Assembly: GCF_011386835.1 (NCBI RefSeq)
Contig: NC_088800.1
Span: 23,302,572 to 23,366,571, forward strand
Source of the DNA: Chrysemys picta bellii
Lineage: Eukaryota; Chordata; Testudines; Emydidae
Reading direction: 5' to 3'
Length of the DNA: 64,000 bases
The translations under genes and the position numbers were made by a program. Below, piece by piece: positions 1-12,887 of this stretch (within the stretch, counting starts at the first letter, position 1; each line of letters starts with the position of its first letter). A model generated the notes under the pieces. It saw only the letters and a list, made by a program, of their open reading frames with translations, did not search any database and was not told the origin of the DNA.

Positions 1-224
1 TGCCGGCTACACCCAGAATTCCAATGGGCAGAGGGGACTGCAGGAACTGTGGGATAGCTGACCACAGCGCACCGCTTCGAATGTCGACGCTTTCACCATT
101 AGTGTGGACGCACAAAGTCGAATTACTGTCCTTAGTGTGGACACACACGTTCGACTTTGCAATATCGATTCCAAAAATTCGATGCAAGTAAAATCGAACT
201 ACTCTCGTAGTGTAGACAAGGCCT
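1..224. mobile_element. hAT-like DNA transposon, right end only
   Basis: The segment ends in GTGTAGACAAGGCCT, a terminal motif shared with other elements here (9400-9657, 57327-57615). It contains repeated GTGTGGAC..CGACTT blocks typical of a common turtle non-autonomous hAT family. The left end is outside the window. Confidence 0.6.
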
Positions 225-1741
225 GAGTAAGCTTGAAAGCTTGTTTCTCTCACCAACAGAAGTTGGTCCAATAAAAGATATTATTAGCTCACCCACCTTG
301 TCTCTCTGTATTTCAATAACATTTTCCAAATCTTTTGAATAGTGTGTGACCTGAATTATTTGCAAAACAACACACAAAGGTTATACTCCACACACAAAGT
401 ATCACTAATAAGTCATGTAATGAAAAGAGATACAGGGGCCGTGAAATTAACAAACATATAAAGGACACAACACAGGAAGCAATTGTATGTTTATTTTTAA
501 ACATCAAAGTCGCTGCCAAGAGGAACTTTAAAACTAAATATCACAGCTGGAATCAGAAAGTTGAGGCCTGCAGTATTGTCACCTGACTCACCCTCTAGGC
601 ACAACAATCTTCAAAGTGCAGCAGAGAACTTTTATACACGGGAGCAGGGTCCACGCGGACAGTTAGTGTTTGACATGTTAGTCTGAGGTAGATTTACACC
701 CTAGCTAGGTACACACTAACTATTCACCTGGACAAGCCCTAAGTGATTTAGAAATGCACACATATTGGAACCACCGCAGAGCAACTGCAAACTCCACAGA
801 AAGAGCACCAGTGCTAGAACTTTGAACACAGAAGCCTGAAATCATTCCAAATTGGGCAGCAATTGCAGCACCTGGCAATAAAGGAACAGGAGAACACAAA
901 GTGTTTCTCCGGTTTATATTTCACAAAACGAATTGCTCTGAAAGAAGCACCATGCCAGGAACCCATGTTCTCAGCAATACTACAAACACCACTGAGATAG
1001 GATATGTGAGCTCCTGGCACCAGCAGAGAACAAGAGAAAGCTGGCAGTAATCAAGGCTGGAATTTTCCTGCGCTGAGTTTCCATTCATGCATATGGTAGG
1101 ATTTGTTTTCCTATTGCTAGATGGTGACAACTGGTTTATACAGTATTATTCTACAAGGTGGTACCATAATCCCCTTCCCCACCCCCACAGCTATTCATAA
1201 GAGAACACTATCTTTTACCTTTCCAAGAATCAGTGCCCCTCCTCAAAGCTGTAGCACAGGAAGTGATCACCTGAGAAAATTAGTATCCTGTACTACCTTA
1301 CTGATCTTAGCAGAGGAGATTGCCAGTGTACCTACATGCCATTTAGTTTGTGTATATTTAGAGCCTGGCTATGCTAACTCTAGTTACCAGAGGCAGTGGT
1401 TATTACAATGGGTAAATCCCATAAGCGTCAGTAGAACTACACATCCTAATAAATTCTGGAGCCAGCAGTAAGCAATTGTTGCAGGACTAGGCCCTTAATG
1501 CCTATGTTTTGAGTATAGATTATGTATTCATCATCTCCCCCTTCCTGTTCACAAAAGACATTTGAAATGAGATAACTAATTCTAAAACCAAACAACGCTC
1601 TTTTTGCATCTCCATCTACAAAATGAGTTATTAAATTTGTGCTTTTGTTCATGGGAGAGAAAGAGGCAAGATAGTTTACTTAAAACATAAGAAGAACAAA
1701 TTAAAATTAAGGGTTCCTGACTTGAAACCAAAAGTCACTAC

Positions 1742-1929
1742 TAGAGATGGGTCGAGCCACGATGTTAGTCTCTGGATGTGAATCTGAACTTTACTGAAGT
1801 TCAGAAGTCACTTGGGATCCAGTGATTTGGGTTAGCATATTAGAATGATGAGGGACACCTGCAAATTTCAGATCCAGAGCTTAAAATCTTTCCCAATATT
1901 TGAAAGTGTTTGGATTTGACCCATCTCTA
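1742..1929. mobile_element. old hAT-like MITE
   Basis: Exact 12-bp terminal inverted repeats, TAGAGATGGGTC and GACCCATCTCTA, bound a 188-bp element. The 8 bp on each side (GTCACTAC and TTCATTAC) agree at 6 of 8 positions, consistent with a decayed hAT target duplication. It has no coding capacity. Confidence 0.65.
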
Positions 1930-3382
1930 TTCATTACCATCTGCAGATTGTTCAGTACCTACGTGAAATAAGTAGTTTGCTTCTGTACAATTCCTGGAAG
2001 ACAAGGAAAACATAAAGAGGGAAGAAACAAAAGGGAATGGGAGGCTGGGATGAGAAAGAAGAACAAATTTTAAATTAAATTTTAAATTGGAAACTTTTAC
2101 AAAATTAAAAGAAGGAATCCTTTGATAATTTTACACAACTGTACTTTACAACAGCCTCATTGAATATACAGAGTGTGTTTATTTCCAGGACCACAGGGTG
2201 GGGTCAATACATATTGTCATTTTGACCCATTTTTTTAATCAGGAAATTTCATTTTTAAAAATAATATAGTAATGAACTCTAACAACTATTCTGAAAATCC
2301 AAAATTTAGCTTCAGACAGATTTAACTGAGGCTCTCCAAAACGGGCTAAGGAATGCGTTAAAAACTTCAGGAATTAAACTCTAAAAATAAAGTCAATTCA
2401 AGTTTAGTCAAGATAAATATGAAATATAGAATGGTCACTTTGTTATAATTGCTGATGCTGTCAGAAAATATAATTTCATCAGATAAAGACTTATATATCT
2501 CAGTCGACACACATTGATTTAATTTATTGAAGCATGACACAAATATTATATTTCATTATTACAAGAGTGAAAATCTCAGCCAATAGGAAGACATTCGTTT
2601 ATGAAATTTTGACAAATTACACATTAAGCAGTAAGCCACAATAATGAGATTTTGTAGTTCCTCAAGTTTCACTGGGTAGTACACATCTAGCATGGAATCC
2701 TGTAGCACTTATTACCAAAAATTTACTTCATATTTGCCAGATTGTATCCTACTGTCAGTACTTGAAATCATCACAAATTGGAAGCACAGATTTCTGCCAG
2801 ATCTTAGATCTATCATACACTTTAAATGAGCAGTCTATATGAAGGCAAATAAATCACTAGGCTTTAGAGACATTCCATTGCTTAACAGGGAGGATTCAAC
2901 AAGAAGATGGAATGAGTGAGTTTTACTTTACTTTTAGGCATTTAACATATACGTGTTTTATATCTCAGTAGGTGAGCTCATCTAACGTATTTTAAATATT
3001 TACTCTCAGCTATTGTATTTGATTTCATTCCAATCAACATTCTTGTCAGTGTCAACTCAACGCCAGGGGTTATCCTGGTCCCACACTCAATGAGTTTTGC
3101 AATTGACTTCAAACAATAGGACCAGGATTTCACCACTGGCATATGTGCATCATTTAAAATCAAAAGCTCCATAAACCAAGTAGCATAATTTAAATACTAT
3201 GCTACTGATCAGATCTATTGAGTTTGTATTTAATACCATGTTTAGCAGAGAGTCTGAGAACTTAGAAGGAGGAGGAATGGCAGTTAATATGGGCACTGGA
3301 ATTAAAAGCTATCAATAAAGGAACGTATAGCTAGAGATAAAGAAAATAATTTGTATCTTCTTTCTATACAATGTTGATGGTA

Positions 3383-3603
3383 CAGGTCTGTCGCATCTTA
3401 TACGCATTTAACATGCATGATTTCAGCTTTACGCAGTCGGCAAAAACAAAACAAAAAAAGAGAAAAATAACAATTTTAATACTGTACTTGTAGTGCGGGT
3501 GATTCCGCCCGCCATTCAACTCAATGTAATTTTGACTATACGTGGTTTTCGCTTTACACGCTAACCGCAGAACGGAACCCCTGCATAAGATGAGACTCGC
3601 CTG
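3383..3603. mobile_element. Tigger-like Tc1/mariner MITE
   Basis: Starts CAGGTCTGTCGCATCTTA and ends with a diverged inverted copy, TAAGATGAGACTCGCCTG, flanked by TA on both sides (3381-3382, 3604-3605). The CAGG start, TA target and GCTTTACGC-rich interior resemble the pogo/Tigger group. The 91-codon minus-strand frame over it is not supported as a gene. Confidence 0.65.
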
Positions 3604-4182
3604 TATACAGCAAAACAACTGCCTGAGGGATGAACACATGTACTTGTTACTAGGTATCAGAAGTTATTTTACACATCACTCAGTAGGGTGATGGCTTGGA
3701 GTTTCTAAGAATTTCAAGAATGAGAACATGGCTGCTATTGTTCCTGCCCACTGGAACTTTTGGGTGGGAAAGCAAAATATTCTGGTAATATGCAAAGACC
3801 TAGCTTAACTAGTTATTTAGATTTAAGCCTTGAGTCAAGATCAGATAGCTCCCCTAGACATTCAGTACAGTAGCTCTGAACTTAAGTGCTGACACATACA
3901 TCCCATCTTACTGAAAAAAATCAATGCCATAAAGTGTAGTGCCTTAATGGATTGGACTATTGCATCAGTTGACAACACACGTGCAACAGAGTTACATGGT
4001 GCAGCCACTTACGCAGAATTCTCTTCCTTTCCCCATTTTAAGGTGTCTAAAGAGAGTGCAATAACACTCCTCCAGCACTGAATTCAAAAGATGCTACAAC
4101 CACAGAGAAGTTTATACACTCAAAATATCTGCTGCCCCGCACAGGCAAGATGATATTATCTATATTATGGTATCACATAGTA

Positions 4183-4258
4183 GCCCCAGTCATAATCTGG
4201 ACCTCACTATGCAGGGTGCTGAACAAACACAGATGAAGAGACTCTTGCTCCCAGAGAG
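4183..4258 (+). repeat. MIR-like SINE fragment
   Basis: The segment from CAGTCATAATCTGG through GGTGCTGAACAAACACAG to the CTCCCAGAGAG end matches a common sauropsid MIR-like repeat. Boundaries are approximate. Confidence 0.45.
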
Positions 4259-5959
4259 TTATGCCATTTTACTGATCCTTTGTGTAGGCAGAAACTTTTC
4301 ATAAATACACCACGTTATTCATCTGAGGCATTAAACCCAGTGATAGAGGGTGCAGGAGTCCTACCCATGCACCAGCACAGAAAGAGTTAACTCCCTGCTC
4401 CACACTCTCATGTCCCACACAAGATAACAAACCAGGTCTGGTGGCTAAGGGTCCAATTAGCCCAAACAGCTTTGTGGTCATATGGAGAAATCAAGCGCTG
4501 CTTCCCCCCAGAACTACAGGACTACATTTTATTGCTGACCAAGCTGAGCTCTTGTTGCAAGTTGGTCAACTCTCAGCTTATACCTATCTCTCTCATTTTA
4601 AAAGAAAAGGGACAAATTTGGGAGTGGAAAAATTAAGAAAACATATTTTTTCTAACATTTACTAGCATTTACCCTAGTCATAAAATACCAGTGAGGTAAA
4701 AGTGTGCTTCACGCTGCTTGCAGGAAACTATTTCTGTATAGCGTTCACTTTCAAAAGTCAACGCTAGCCAGATATCTCCATCATCATGCCTGAAAATTAA
4801 ACTGATAAAAATCCAACAACAGCTTTTGACCAACGTTTTGCAGGCTAGCTCTATCACTGAAAAATAATCCAACAAACCAGACTCTGATATTAATTTTCCT
4901 AATTAGCTACAGAAAGGGCATTTTTTTAAAAAAAATGGGTGATTTAGTGCTCTTTTACATAACTGTCCAGTATTAGAGCAGATCTGGAGAAGCTGCAATT
5001 TGGTACAAGTCCAGATTCAGACTGATTCAAATCTCCCTCCTCCATAAACACAGCCACACTAGACAGCTGGGCAAAGAGAAAACCTGATAGAGGAGCAAAA
5101 ACACTCCCTGCCATTTTCTGAGCAGCATCTATTTATAAATTCATTTAGGGCACCAGGAAAATATAAATAGACTCTCCATTTCTCTGCATAACAAGGGCTC
5201 TTCTGCATGGGCCTGTGGAGAAAGGAGCTTCCCACAGCTGTGCCCTCATAACATTATTTTTCGTTTCAAAAACTGGTCTCTATTTGTATTGCTTTCCTAT
5301 CACTGTTGTCTCGGTGACTCAGAATGTCAGCTGTTGACAAGGGAAGGATTCTATTTATAACTTCATCACTGTTCAATCCATATGGCTGAGGCCATGAAAA
5401 TGCCAGCATCCCATCTCTGCCCAAAAATGAAGTGATTTACACAGGTTCTTTCCACTTTATCTGCTAAAGCAACTTCAGTGATGCAAATACAATAGTTATA
5501 CCCTACAGACAGCCTGAGATTAGTGATCACCACCAAGAACTAGTCTAAAAAGCTGTCCAAAGGGATCAATTTCACTTTTACCTTTAGGAGTACTAAGAAC
5601 TAATAAATCACTGGAGAATATAGATGTGTTATAAGAAAGGAGACAAACACACCAGTGATATAGATCACAAGGTAAAGTTAAAGGCAAAAACACCCCTACA
5701 TCTGACCCTAGTTGCACATATTGTTTTTGTTGTTTTTAATAACATTTTCCTCAATCACCTCTTCACCAACTACGTAAGAGTCACTAAACAAGCAACCAAA
5801 ATGAGCTTCTCCATGCTAATATAAGAAACACTTCCAATTGTAGAGTTTTCCAACTTCACTTTGTCTTATTTCCAATATCTCACTTGGATGGGGATGTACA
5901 TAAACCTATTAAACAATGACTTTGTAAGCACATGGAAGAAAGTAGAGTTATAAGAAACA

Positions 5960-7310
5960 GACAGCCCGGTTATTTGTCAAGAACAAATCATGCCAAACCA
6001 ATCTACTTTCCTTCATTGACAGGGTTAATAGCCTAGTGGATACGGGGAAGCAGTAAATGTGATATATCTTCATTTTAGTAAGACTTTTGAGACAGTCCCA
6101 CATAACATTCTCATAAGCAAACTAGGGAAATGTGGTCTAGACTAAATTATTGTAAGGTGGGTGCACACCTGGTTGAAAGACCATACTCAAAGAGTAGTTA
6201 TCAATGGTTCACTGTCAAACTGGGTGGACATATCTAGTGGGGTCCCTGCGGGGGTCAGACCTGGATCTGGTACTAATCAATACACCTCTACCCCGATATA
6301 ACGCGACCTGATATAACACGAATTCGGATATAATGCGGTAAAGCAGCACTCCGGGGGAGCGGGGCTGTGCGCTCCAGCGGATCAAAGCAAGTTCAATATA
6401 ACACGTTTTCACCTATAACACAGTACAATTTTTTGGCTCCCAAGGACAGCGTTATATCGGGGTAGAGATGTATTTTCATTAATGACTTGGATAATGGAGA
6501 GGACAGTATGAATATAAAATTTGCAGATGACATCAAACTTGGAGGGAGTTGCAAGCACTTTGGAAGACAGGATTAGAATTCAAAAGGGCATTGACAAATT
6601 GGAGAATTGGTCTGAGTTCAACAAGATGAAATTCAATAAAGACAAGTGCAGAGTACTTCTCCTAGGAAGGAAAAATCAAATGCACAACTACAAATTGGGG
6701 AATAATTTGCTAGGTTAGTAGTACTGCTGAAAAGGATCTGCGGGTTATAGTGGATCACACACTGAATACGAGTCAACAATATGATGCAGCTAATATCATG
6801 CTGGGGTCTATTAACAAGAGTATCATATGTAAGACACAGGAGCCAATTGCCCCACTCTTCTCGGCACTACTGAAGGCTCAGATGGAGTACTGTGTCCAGT
6901 TCTGGGTACCACACTTTAGGAAAGATGTGGACAAATGGGAGAGTCCAGAGGACAGCAACAAAAATAAAAGCTTTAGAAAATTTGTCCTATGGGGAAAGGT
7001 TTAAAAACTGGGCAAGTTTAGTTTTGAAAACTGAAGACTGACGGAGGACCTGGTAATCTTCAAATACACTGAAGGCAGTTATAAAGACAACGGTGATCAA
7101 ATTGTTCTCCATGTCCACCGAAGGTAGGACAAGAAGTAATGAGCATAATTTGCAGCCAGGGAGATTTAGGTTAGATATTAGGGAAAAAATTCTAACTATA
7201 GAGGTAGTTAAGCTCTGGAATACGCTTCCAACAGAGGTTGTGGAATCCCCATCATTGGAAGTTTTTAAAGAACAGATTGGACAAATACCTGTCAGGAATG
7301 GTAGGTTATC
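5960..7310 (+). pseudogene. CR1 LINE fragment, reverse transcriptase C-terminus
   Basis: The plus strand encodes the end of a CR1 reverse transcriptase in broken frames. The catalytic motif FADD is at 6520-6531, followed after a frameshift by a LENW...MKFNKDKCRVLLLGR block (about 6600-6675), and then by LGSINKSI, MEYCVQFWVPHF and a 3' LNTLPTEVVESPSLEVFK-type segment (7216-7275). A palindromic MITE (6283-6470) splits the domain just upstream of the catalytic motif. Several frameshifts and stops make it non-functional. It lies antisense to MYO5A, inside intron 1. Confidence 0.85.
6283..6470. mobile_element. palindromic Tc1/mariner-type MITE inside CR1
   Basis: A 188-bp element with terminal inverted repeats of about 24 bp beginning CACCTCTACCCCGATATAAC and ending GTTATATCGGGGTAGAGATG. 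It is flanked by TA (6281-6282, 6471-6472) and interrupts the CR1 reverse transcriptase. A relative is at about 23127-23318. The interior is also largely self-complementary. Confidence 0.8.
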
Positions 7311-7479
7311 TTTGTTCTGCAGCACCATACTGTAGAGGCTTCCTATATTGACAGAAGGGTTTTTCCCATCAATTTAGATAATCCATCTCTCTGAGAGGAG
7401 GCAGATAGGTCAACAGAAGAGCAATCTAGGGCTATCAACTTTGATTGTCTCTCAACTGCCAACCCACTGCCACGGGACA

Positions 7480-8170
7480 ATGGACTCTCTGCACAGAAGC
7501 TTGGTTGGAGGAAGGGCCTAGAATTTCCCAGCTGGAGAACATGGGCAAAAAGGGACACAGAATGTATTTAGGGAGGGGATTCTCTGAGCAAGGGGGCCAA
7601 CCGCTGCCACATGCCAGAAGACCATGCTGGGAAGAGAGAGAAGGCAGGAGGGACTCTGCCTTGTCTGAAATGCTGACCAGCCCTTGGACTCACAACAGGT
7701 GTGAGATCAGACTCAACGGGTGCATCTCAGGACTGTATTATGAAGATCTGTAACTCTGTGCTTTCTTAACAGTAAAAGTGACTGGTTAAAAAAATCCTTT
7801 GCTAAACCTGCATTCCTTGCTTGCCTGCCACATTTTCCCAGAAGGGGTTAATCGAGAAGCTCTGAGTGCCCGCAGTCAGGTGGAACTCAGAGGGAAAGTG
7901 CACATACAACTGGGGGGCTTGGAAAGGCTGAGGTACTGATTTCAGGGTCTAACAACTGGGTTGCAGAGCCCCACATCCCAAGGAAGGGAGGCAGATAGGA
8001 GGTCTGCCACTGAGAGTGCGCCTTTGGGCATACAGCTAGGAAGTAACCTTTGCTCTGCACAGAGCCAGGTAGCTTAAGAGCACATCGCATCCATCGATTG
8101 CATCCACTCACAACAAACAGGTTTCCTTCCAGAGGGGGACTCATCCAGGTTGTGACAGTCCCAACTTGAG
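7480..8170 (+). repeat. possible LTR-type repeat, unresolved
   Basis: This segment resembles sequence I associate with turtle ERV LTRs, such as the block TTGCTTGCCTGCCACATTTT (7818-7837). I could not find clear ends, a poly(A) signal or a target duplication. It may be another unclassified repeat. Confidence 0.3.
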
Positions 8171-8724
8171 AGGCATTTGAACAAGAGGCTCCCGAGATAG
8201 AGCCTCCTTAAAATCACCTAGTGCTTCTAACTTTTTTTGTCCACACTTGGGGCTCAAACTCTGATTCCGATCCTCCCCAAACTGATATCAGATTTATCTC
8301 AGCTAGTGCACGGCACCCACTGCCCCTTTGGAGAAGTTATATTTCCAAAGTTATTGAGAGTAAAGTTTGGAACTGCAGGTCACCAGGAGCTAAACTGTGC
8401 CTAAAAGAATGAAATGTGTATGTCTAGCAAGGTCAGGGTTTTATGGAATCCAAAGGATTTGTAGGCAGTCTGTTGTCCCAGAACTGGGTGACTCAAGGTA
8501 ACATGCACTGAGTTCAAGCCCTAGCCTTTGGCAGCACATGAATTGTTCTCTGCCAGCATTCTACAGGAAGTTTTGCCCCAAGACCAACATTTTTGCTTTA
8601 AGAGTGATACTGTAAAGTGCTCTAAAATCCACATGCAGACTTCTCCCCATCCCCCTACTGCCCCTTCAAAAAAAATGAAACCATCACCCTTCACAGTTCC
8701 TCCTCGTGGACACTTGTTTGTCTA

Positions 8725-8870
8725 ACTTGTTTTTAAAAACCTCCACGGATGAGGATTCTACAACCTCCCTTAGTAACCTCTTCTAGTGCATAACTATCTT
8801 TATAGTTAGAAAGCATTTCCTAATATCTAATCTAAATTCCTCTTGCAGAGTAAGCTCTCCCTGTCTTCCC
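8725..8870 (-). repeat. CR1 LINE 3' fragment, antisense
   Basis: On the minus strand, this is the region just before the end of CR1 (AGGTTAGATATTAG-type text; plus strand TAGTTAGAAAGCATTTCCTA). It is only about 150 bp and is degraded. Confidence 0.65.
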
Positions 8871-9135
8871 TTCAAAAAAATGTCCCCACTGATTCTATGC
8901 TAGTCCCTGCACTGTTCCTGCATTCTCTCCTCAACCTGTTGGTTCCATTCCGATATCCATGTATTTGTGAAGAAGTGGAGTGAGGAGGTAGAACTGTGCT
9001 GTGCTGGTCAAGCAGAGTGATGGGAGAGGAGAAGATGATACAAGGACAGTGAAGCTTCTTAATTCTTTGGCTGAGGTAATCATTGCCAAGGAACCAGAGG
9101 CAGTAGAGGTGGTAAATTGGGTTGTGGTATGCTGA

Positions 9136-9163
9136 TTATTTATTTATTTATTTAAAAAAAAAA
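9136..9163. repeat. (TTTA)n plus A-run
   Basis: Four TTTA units followed by ten A residues form a short low-complexity tract. Confidence 0.8.
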
Positions 9164-9399
9164 CAAGGAAATTAAATGCTCAAAAACTTTGATGACACAG
9201 AGTTAAGGCTGCCCAATGATACCACAAGCCCTTCTAAAAAATCAAGTTGACCTATATTCATACCTATGAAAATCAGGAAATGAAAAGTTAAGGCATCGCA
9301 AGCTTAATCTTCTGAACTTAAAACTTCAGATTTCAACTCAGATTGCATGTTGGTCTATCCGACGAAGGATGCAGAATAAAGAAAAACAAGAAGCTCATG

Positions 9400-9657
9400 A
9401 CATGTCGGGGATCCACGCTGCTGAGATCAATGCAGTGCGGGGATCGATTTAGCGGGTCTAGTGAAGACCCGCTAAATCAAACACAGAGCATGCTCCGGTC
9501 CTCCACCGGAATGAGAGGAGTAAGGTAAGTCGATGGGAGAGCATCTGTGTAGACACCGCAGTAAGTCCACCTAAGCTATGTCGACTCCAGCTACAATATT
9601 CGCGTAGCTGGAGTAGCGAAACTTAGGTCGACTTACCCCGGTAGTGTAGGCAAGGCC
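9400..9657. mobile_element. hAT-like MITE, left end degraded
   Basis: Shares its interior with the copy at 57327-57615 (GATTTAGCGGGTCTAGTGAA, CCGCTAAATCAA, TAGCTGGAGT) and ends GTAGTGTAGGCAAGGCC. The left inverted terminus is not recognisable. Confidence 0.65.
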
Positions 9658-11399
9658 TATGTCATTAAACCACAAGTCACATCAATACAGCAATGTGAAG
9701 AGAGACTACTGTTGAAGATATATGAACCACCTACCCAGCCTGCACAGCAGATGAGACAGTGACCTTGAGAGAATTAGAGATAATCTTTACACAAGGATGA
9801 ACTGTCAAATTTTCTCCCAGTAGTGTCAGCACATAAGGATTTTCACCTAAAAGAGGTACAGAGGGCTTCTTGTGCTAAAAGTTATTGTGGCCAATGTAGT
9901 TTTTCCCTCCAATACCATATTATATTGTGACAGTCACAGAACTTAATACTAGATCATGTTCCAAACACTGAGCATTTCATGTAGGATTTTTTTTTACACT
10001 TCAAAACTCAAGTGTCACAAAGTCTCATTAGAATTTAGCAGCTCTACCCACCAGTATCAAAATCATTTAGTGAGGAAAATATTTTCCTCTTCCTGACAAC
10101 CAAATAGCCACATTCTACAATTTCCAGTGACCACTGCAGGTTATCAGACATCAACTGGCAATATAGCGCCAGCAGACTTTTTGCAGTTAGTTCTTCTGCA
10201 GTATACAAATTAAGCCAACTTCTGCAAAATTTGGCTGTTTATAAACACATGAGCTTGTTTCTATGTGGCGGAAAGCATTTAGGCAAAAGCCTTCAAAGAT
10301 TTATGCAGTACTTAGCTTTAAGCAGATGACAAGTCCCACTGAACTCCAGGGGACTACTTGGATCAGAGCCTAGGTCTGCACATGCTGATATGATAAAAAG
10401 AAAACCCCCTTATGTATACCTGATTCCACACCTGAGTACACAATAACTTAAGTTCGTAATATTTTTCAAAAAGCAAAAGCACTCTCTTGACATCAGAAAT
10501 TGTCCACGTCAACAAAAGGGAAAATTAGCTACGGCACATGAATATCTATGATCAAGACTGTGACTTCAAATACAGGCTTTCCACAAAGACTTGCCAGGCT
10601 ATTACCCCTAGCTACCATCAAATTCCAACATAGCTGCCCTAGACTATCAATACAGCAAAAGTTGTACCCTGCACAGATAACTGTGCCATATTACCATCAG
10701 TGATTTAGGCCTGTGACAGACATTTAAATATTTTTGAACTCTTAGAAAAACTAGTAGTTATGAAACAATCTTTTCTTATACCAGCACATTCAGAGCTGCA
10801 TCAAATACATAAAGTGCCTAGCACACTGGGGTTCCAGCTAACATTTGATATTGCTGTTGATATGTAATTGTTTCTCTTTTAAACATGTGAGATTCATGAA
10901 CATTTCAGTACAAGCTCAGTAATAACTTTCCCCATAAAAAAATCCTACGTTATGCTTAATTTACCTGATCTTCTCTTTAATACTTTTACTTGGTTTGTGA
11001 TCAGTCATTACCTCAGATCATACTTTAGCCATCACAACTTTGTTCACCAGAATAACTTCTAAACAGTCACACTCAGCAGTGGCATCTAAAGACAGCTAAC
11101 CTAAAGGATAAAGTTGTATTTCCTGGGTTCTCTTCATTGGCTTTACCATCTCATAAAAACAGTCAACGTCAGTCAGAACCCGCTGTTAAAAATCCTTTAT
11201 TCTGCTCATAACTTCTGATGCCAGTACCAGCACACATGCTTTAAAACCACAGTGGGATCTGAAGGAAGTCACATGCAACAAAATTGTTTACCACATACTG
11301 AATCTGAGAGACGCTTTCTCATGGAACTTACTAAGCTAAGGAAATATCATTGATTACATGAAAAGAAAATATGCCTTCAAGTACTTTCTTTGTAAGTCA

Positions 11400-11781
11400 T
11401 GTGTTTGAATGAGTGGATGGGTCATTACACAAAGTAAAAACTATTTCCCCATGCTAATTTCCCTCCTACTGTTACTCACACCTTCTTGTCAACTGTTGGA
11501 AATGGGCCATCCTGATTATCACTTCAAAAGTTTTTTTTTCTCCTGCTGATAATAGCCCACCTTAATTGATTAGTCTCATTATAGTTGGTATGGCAACACC
11601 TATTTTTTCATGTTCTCTGTGTATAGATATCTTCCTACTGTATTTTCCACTGCATGCATCTGATGAAGTGGGTTTTAGCCCACGAAAGCTTATGCCCAAA
11701 TAAATTTGTTAGTCTCTAAGGTGCCACAAGCACTTCTCGTTCTTTTTGCTGATACAGACTAACACGGCTACCACTCTGAAA
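11400..11781 (+). mobile_element. Penelope-like element, 3' end
   Basis: A 5'-truncated copy of the very common turtle Penelope-like element tail. It runs from about GAGTGGATGGGTCATTACAC through CTGATGAAGTGGG...CCCACGAAAGCTTATG and ends CTAACACGGCTACCACTCTG. It has no coding capacity. A hammerhead-like core is at 11660-11697. The same tail motif ends the GIY-YIG-bearing copy at 35848-36561, which gives the family assignment. The left boundary is approximate. Confidence 0.75.
11660..11697 (+). ncRNA. hammerhead-ribozyme-like core in Penelope tail
   Basis: CTGATGA is followed by an extra A, a six-pair stem (GTGGGT with GCCCAC), then GAAA and a two-pair mini-stem (GC-TTAT-GC). This is the order of a type I hammerhead with the minimal stem III reported for Penelope-like elements. 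The base after stem III is C where U is required, and stem I pairing is weak, so this copy is probably inactive. Confidence 0.5.
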
Positions 11782-11840
11782 CTGTCACAAACTATGTAAA
11801 TATTCATAGCACACCAACATCGTATCCCAATGCTTATTAC

Positions 11841-12887
11841 TAGGGCCCTACCAAGGTCCATTTTGGTCAATTTCATGGCCAGAGCGTTTTAAAATTGGTA
11901 AATTTCACATTGTCAGATGTTTACATCCTAAATGTCAGGGTGTTAATAAAATAATAATAATAATATATGGAGATATACCTATCTCATAGAATTGGAAGGG
12001 ACCCTGAAAGGTCATCGAGTCCAGCCCCCTGCCTTCACTAGCAGGACCAAGTACTGATTTTGCCCCAGATCCCTAGGTGGCCCCCTCAAGGATTGAACTC
12101 ACAACCCTGGGTTTAGCAGGCCAATTCTCAAACCACTGAGCTATCCCTGTGGTCCTGACCCAAAAGAGGGTCATGGTGGGGGGAGTCGCAAAGGTGTTGG
12201 GGAGGGGGGAGACCACAGGATTGCCACCCTCACTTCTGTGCTGCCTTCACAGCTGGGCTCTGAAGACAGCAGCCGCGGAGCTTCCTGCAGCAGGGGAGGT
12301 TTCTGGAGGTGGAGGCGAGTTTGCCAACTCTCCAGGCTTGTCCTGGAGTCTCCCGGAAATAAAGTTTAATTTTCAATTAAAGATTATGTCATGCGATGAA
12401 ACCTCCAGGAATACGTCCAACCAAAATTGGCAACCCTACTGATCTCCCCCATGCTGCTGGGAGCGCCCTAGCCAGGGGCTTCTAGCTGCTAATCCCATCC
12501 GGGCTGGGGAGGGACAGGACTTGCTCTTCCCCTGCATGGTCCTCAGGGGGAGATCAGACCCACCTTTGGGTACCTCCTCTGGCTGCAGGCAGGTCCACAG
12601 CTGTGCTGCCTTCAGAGCCCAGCTTCCTGCAGCTGGGGGAGGTACCCAGAGATGGGTCTGATTTCCCTCCCTCCCCCCAAGAGTGGCCATACAGCGGAAA
12701 AGGAAGTCCCATCCCTCCCCAGCCAGGTGGATTAGCAACTGGAGACTGGTGAATAGTAGGAGCTCCCAGCTGTGGCACCCCAAGTCCTGTCCCTCTCCCT
12801 TCCCTCCAATAGCTAGATTTCACAAGGGAGGTCCGATTTCACGGTCCGTGACATGTTTTTCACGGATGTGAATTTGGTAGGGCCCTA
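11841..12887. mobile_element. hAT transposon with perfect 8-bp target duplication
   Basis: Begins TAGGGCCCTACCAA and ends TTTGGTAGGGCCCTA, with exact 8-bp direct repeats CTTATTAC at 11833-11840 and 12888-12895, the hAT hallmark. The 1,047-bp body has no transposase frame. A tRNA-SINE (11970-12151) is nested inside. The inner ends carry repeated CACGG(T/A)CCGTGA-type text. Confidence 0.85.
11970..12151 (-). repeat. turtle tRNA-derived SINE with CR1-like tail
   Basis: On the minus strand it starts GGGATAGCTCAGTGGTTTGA, a tRNA-like A-box region, followed by a B-box-like GGTTGTGAGTTCAAT, and ends in a CR1-type tail (GGGGGCTGGACTCGATGACC, TTCCAATTCTATGA). This is the tortoise Pol III SINE described in cryptodiran turtles. 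It is nearly full length and sits inside a hAT element. Confidence 0.85.
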
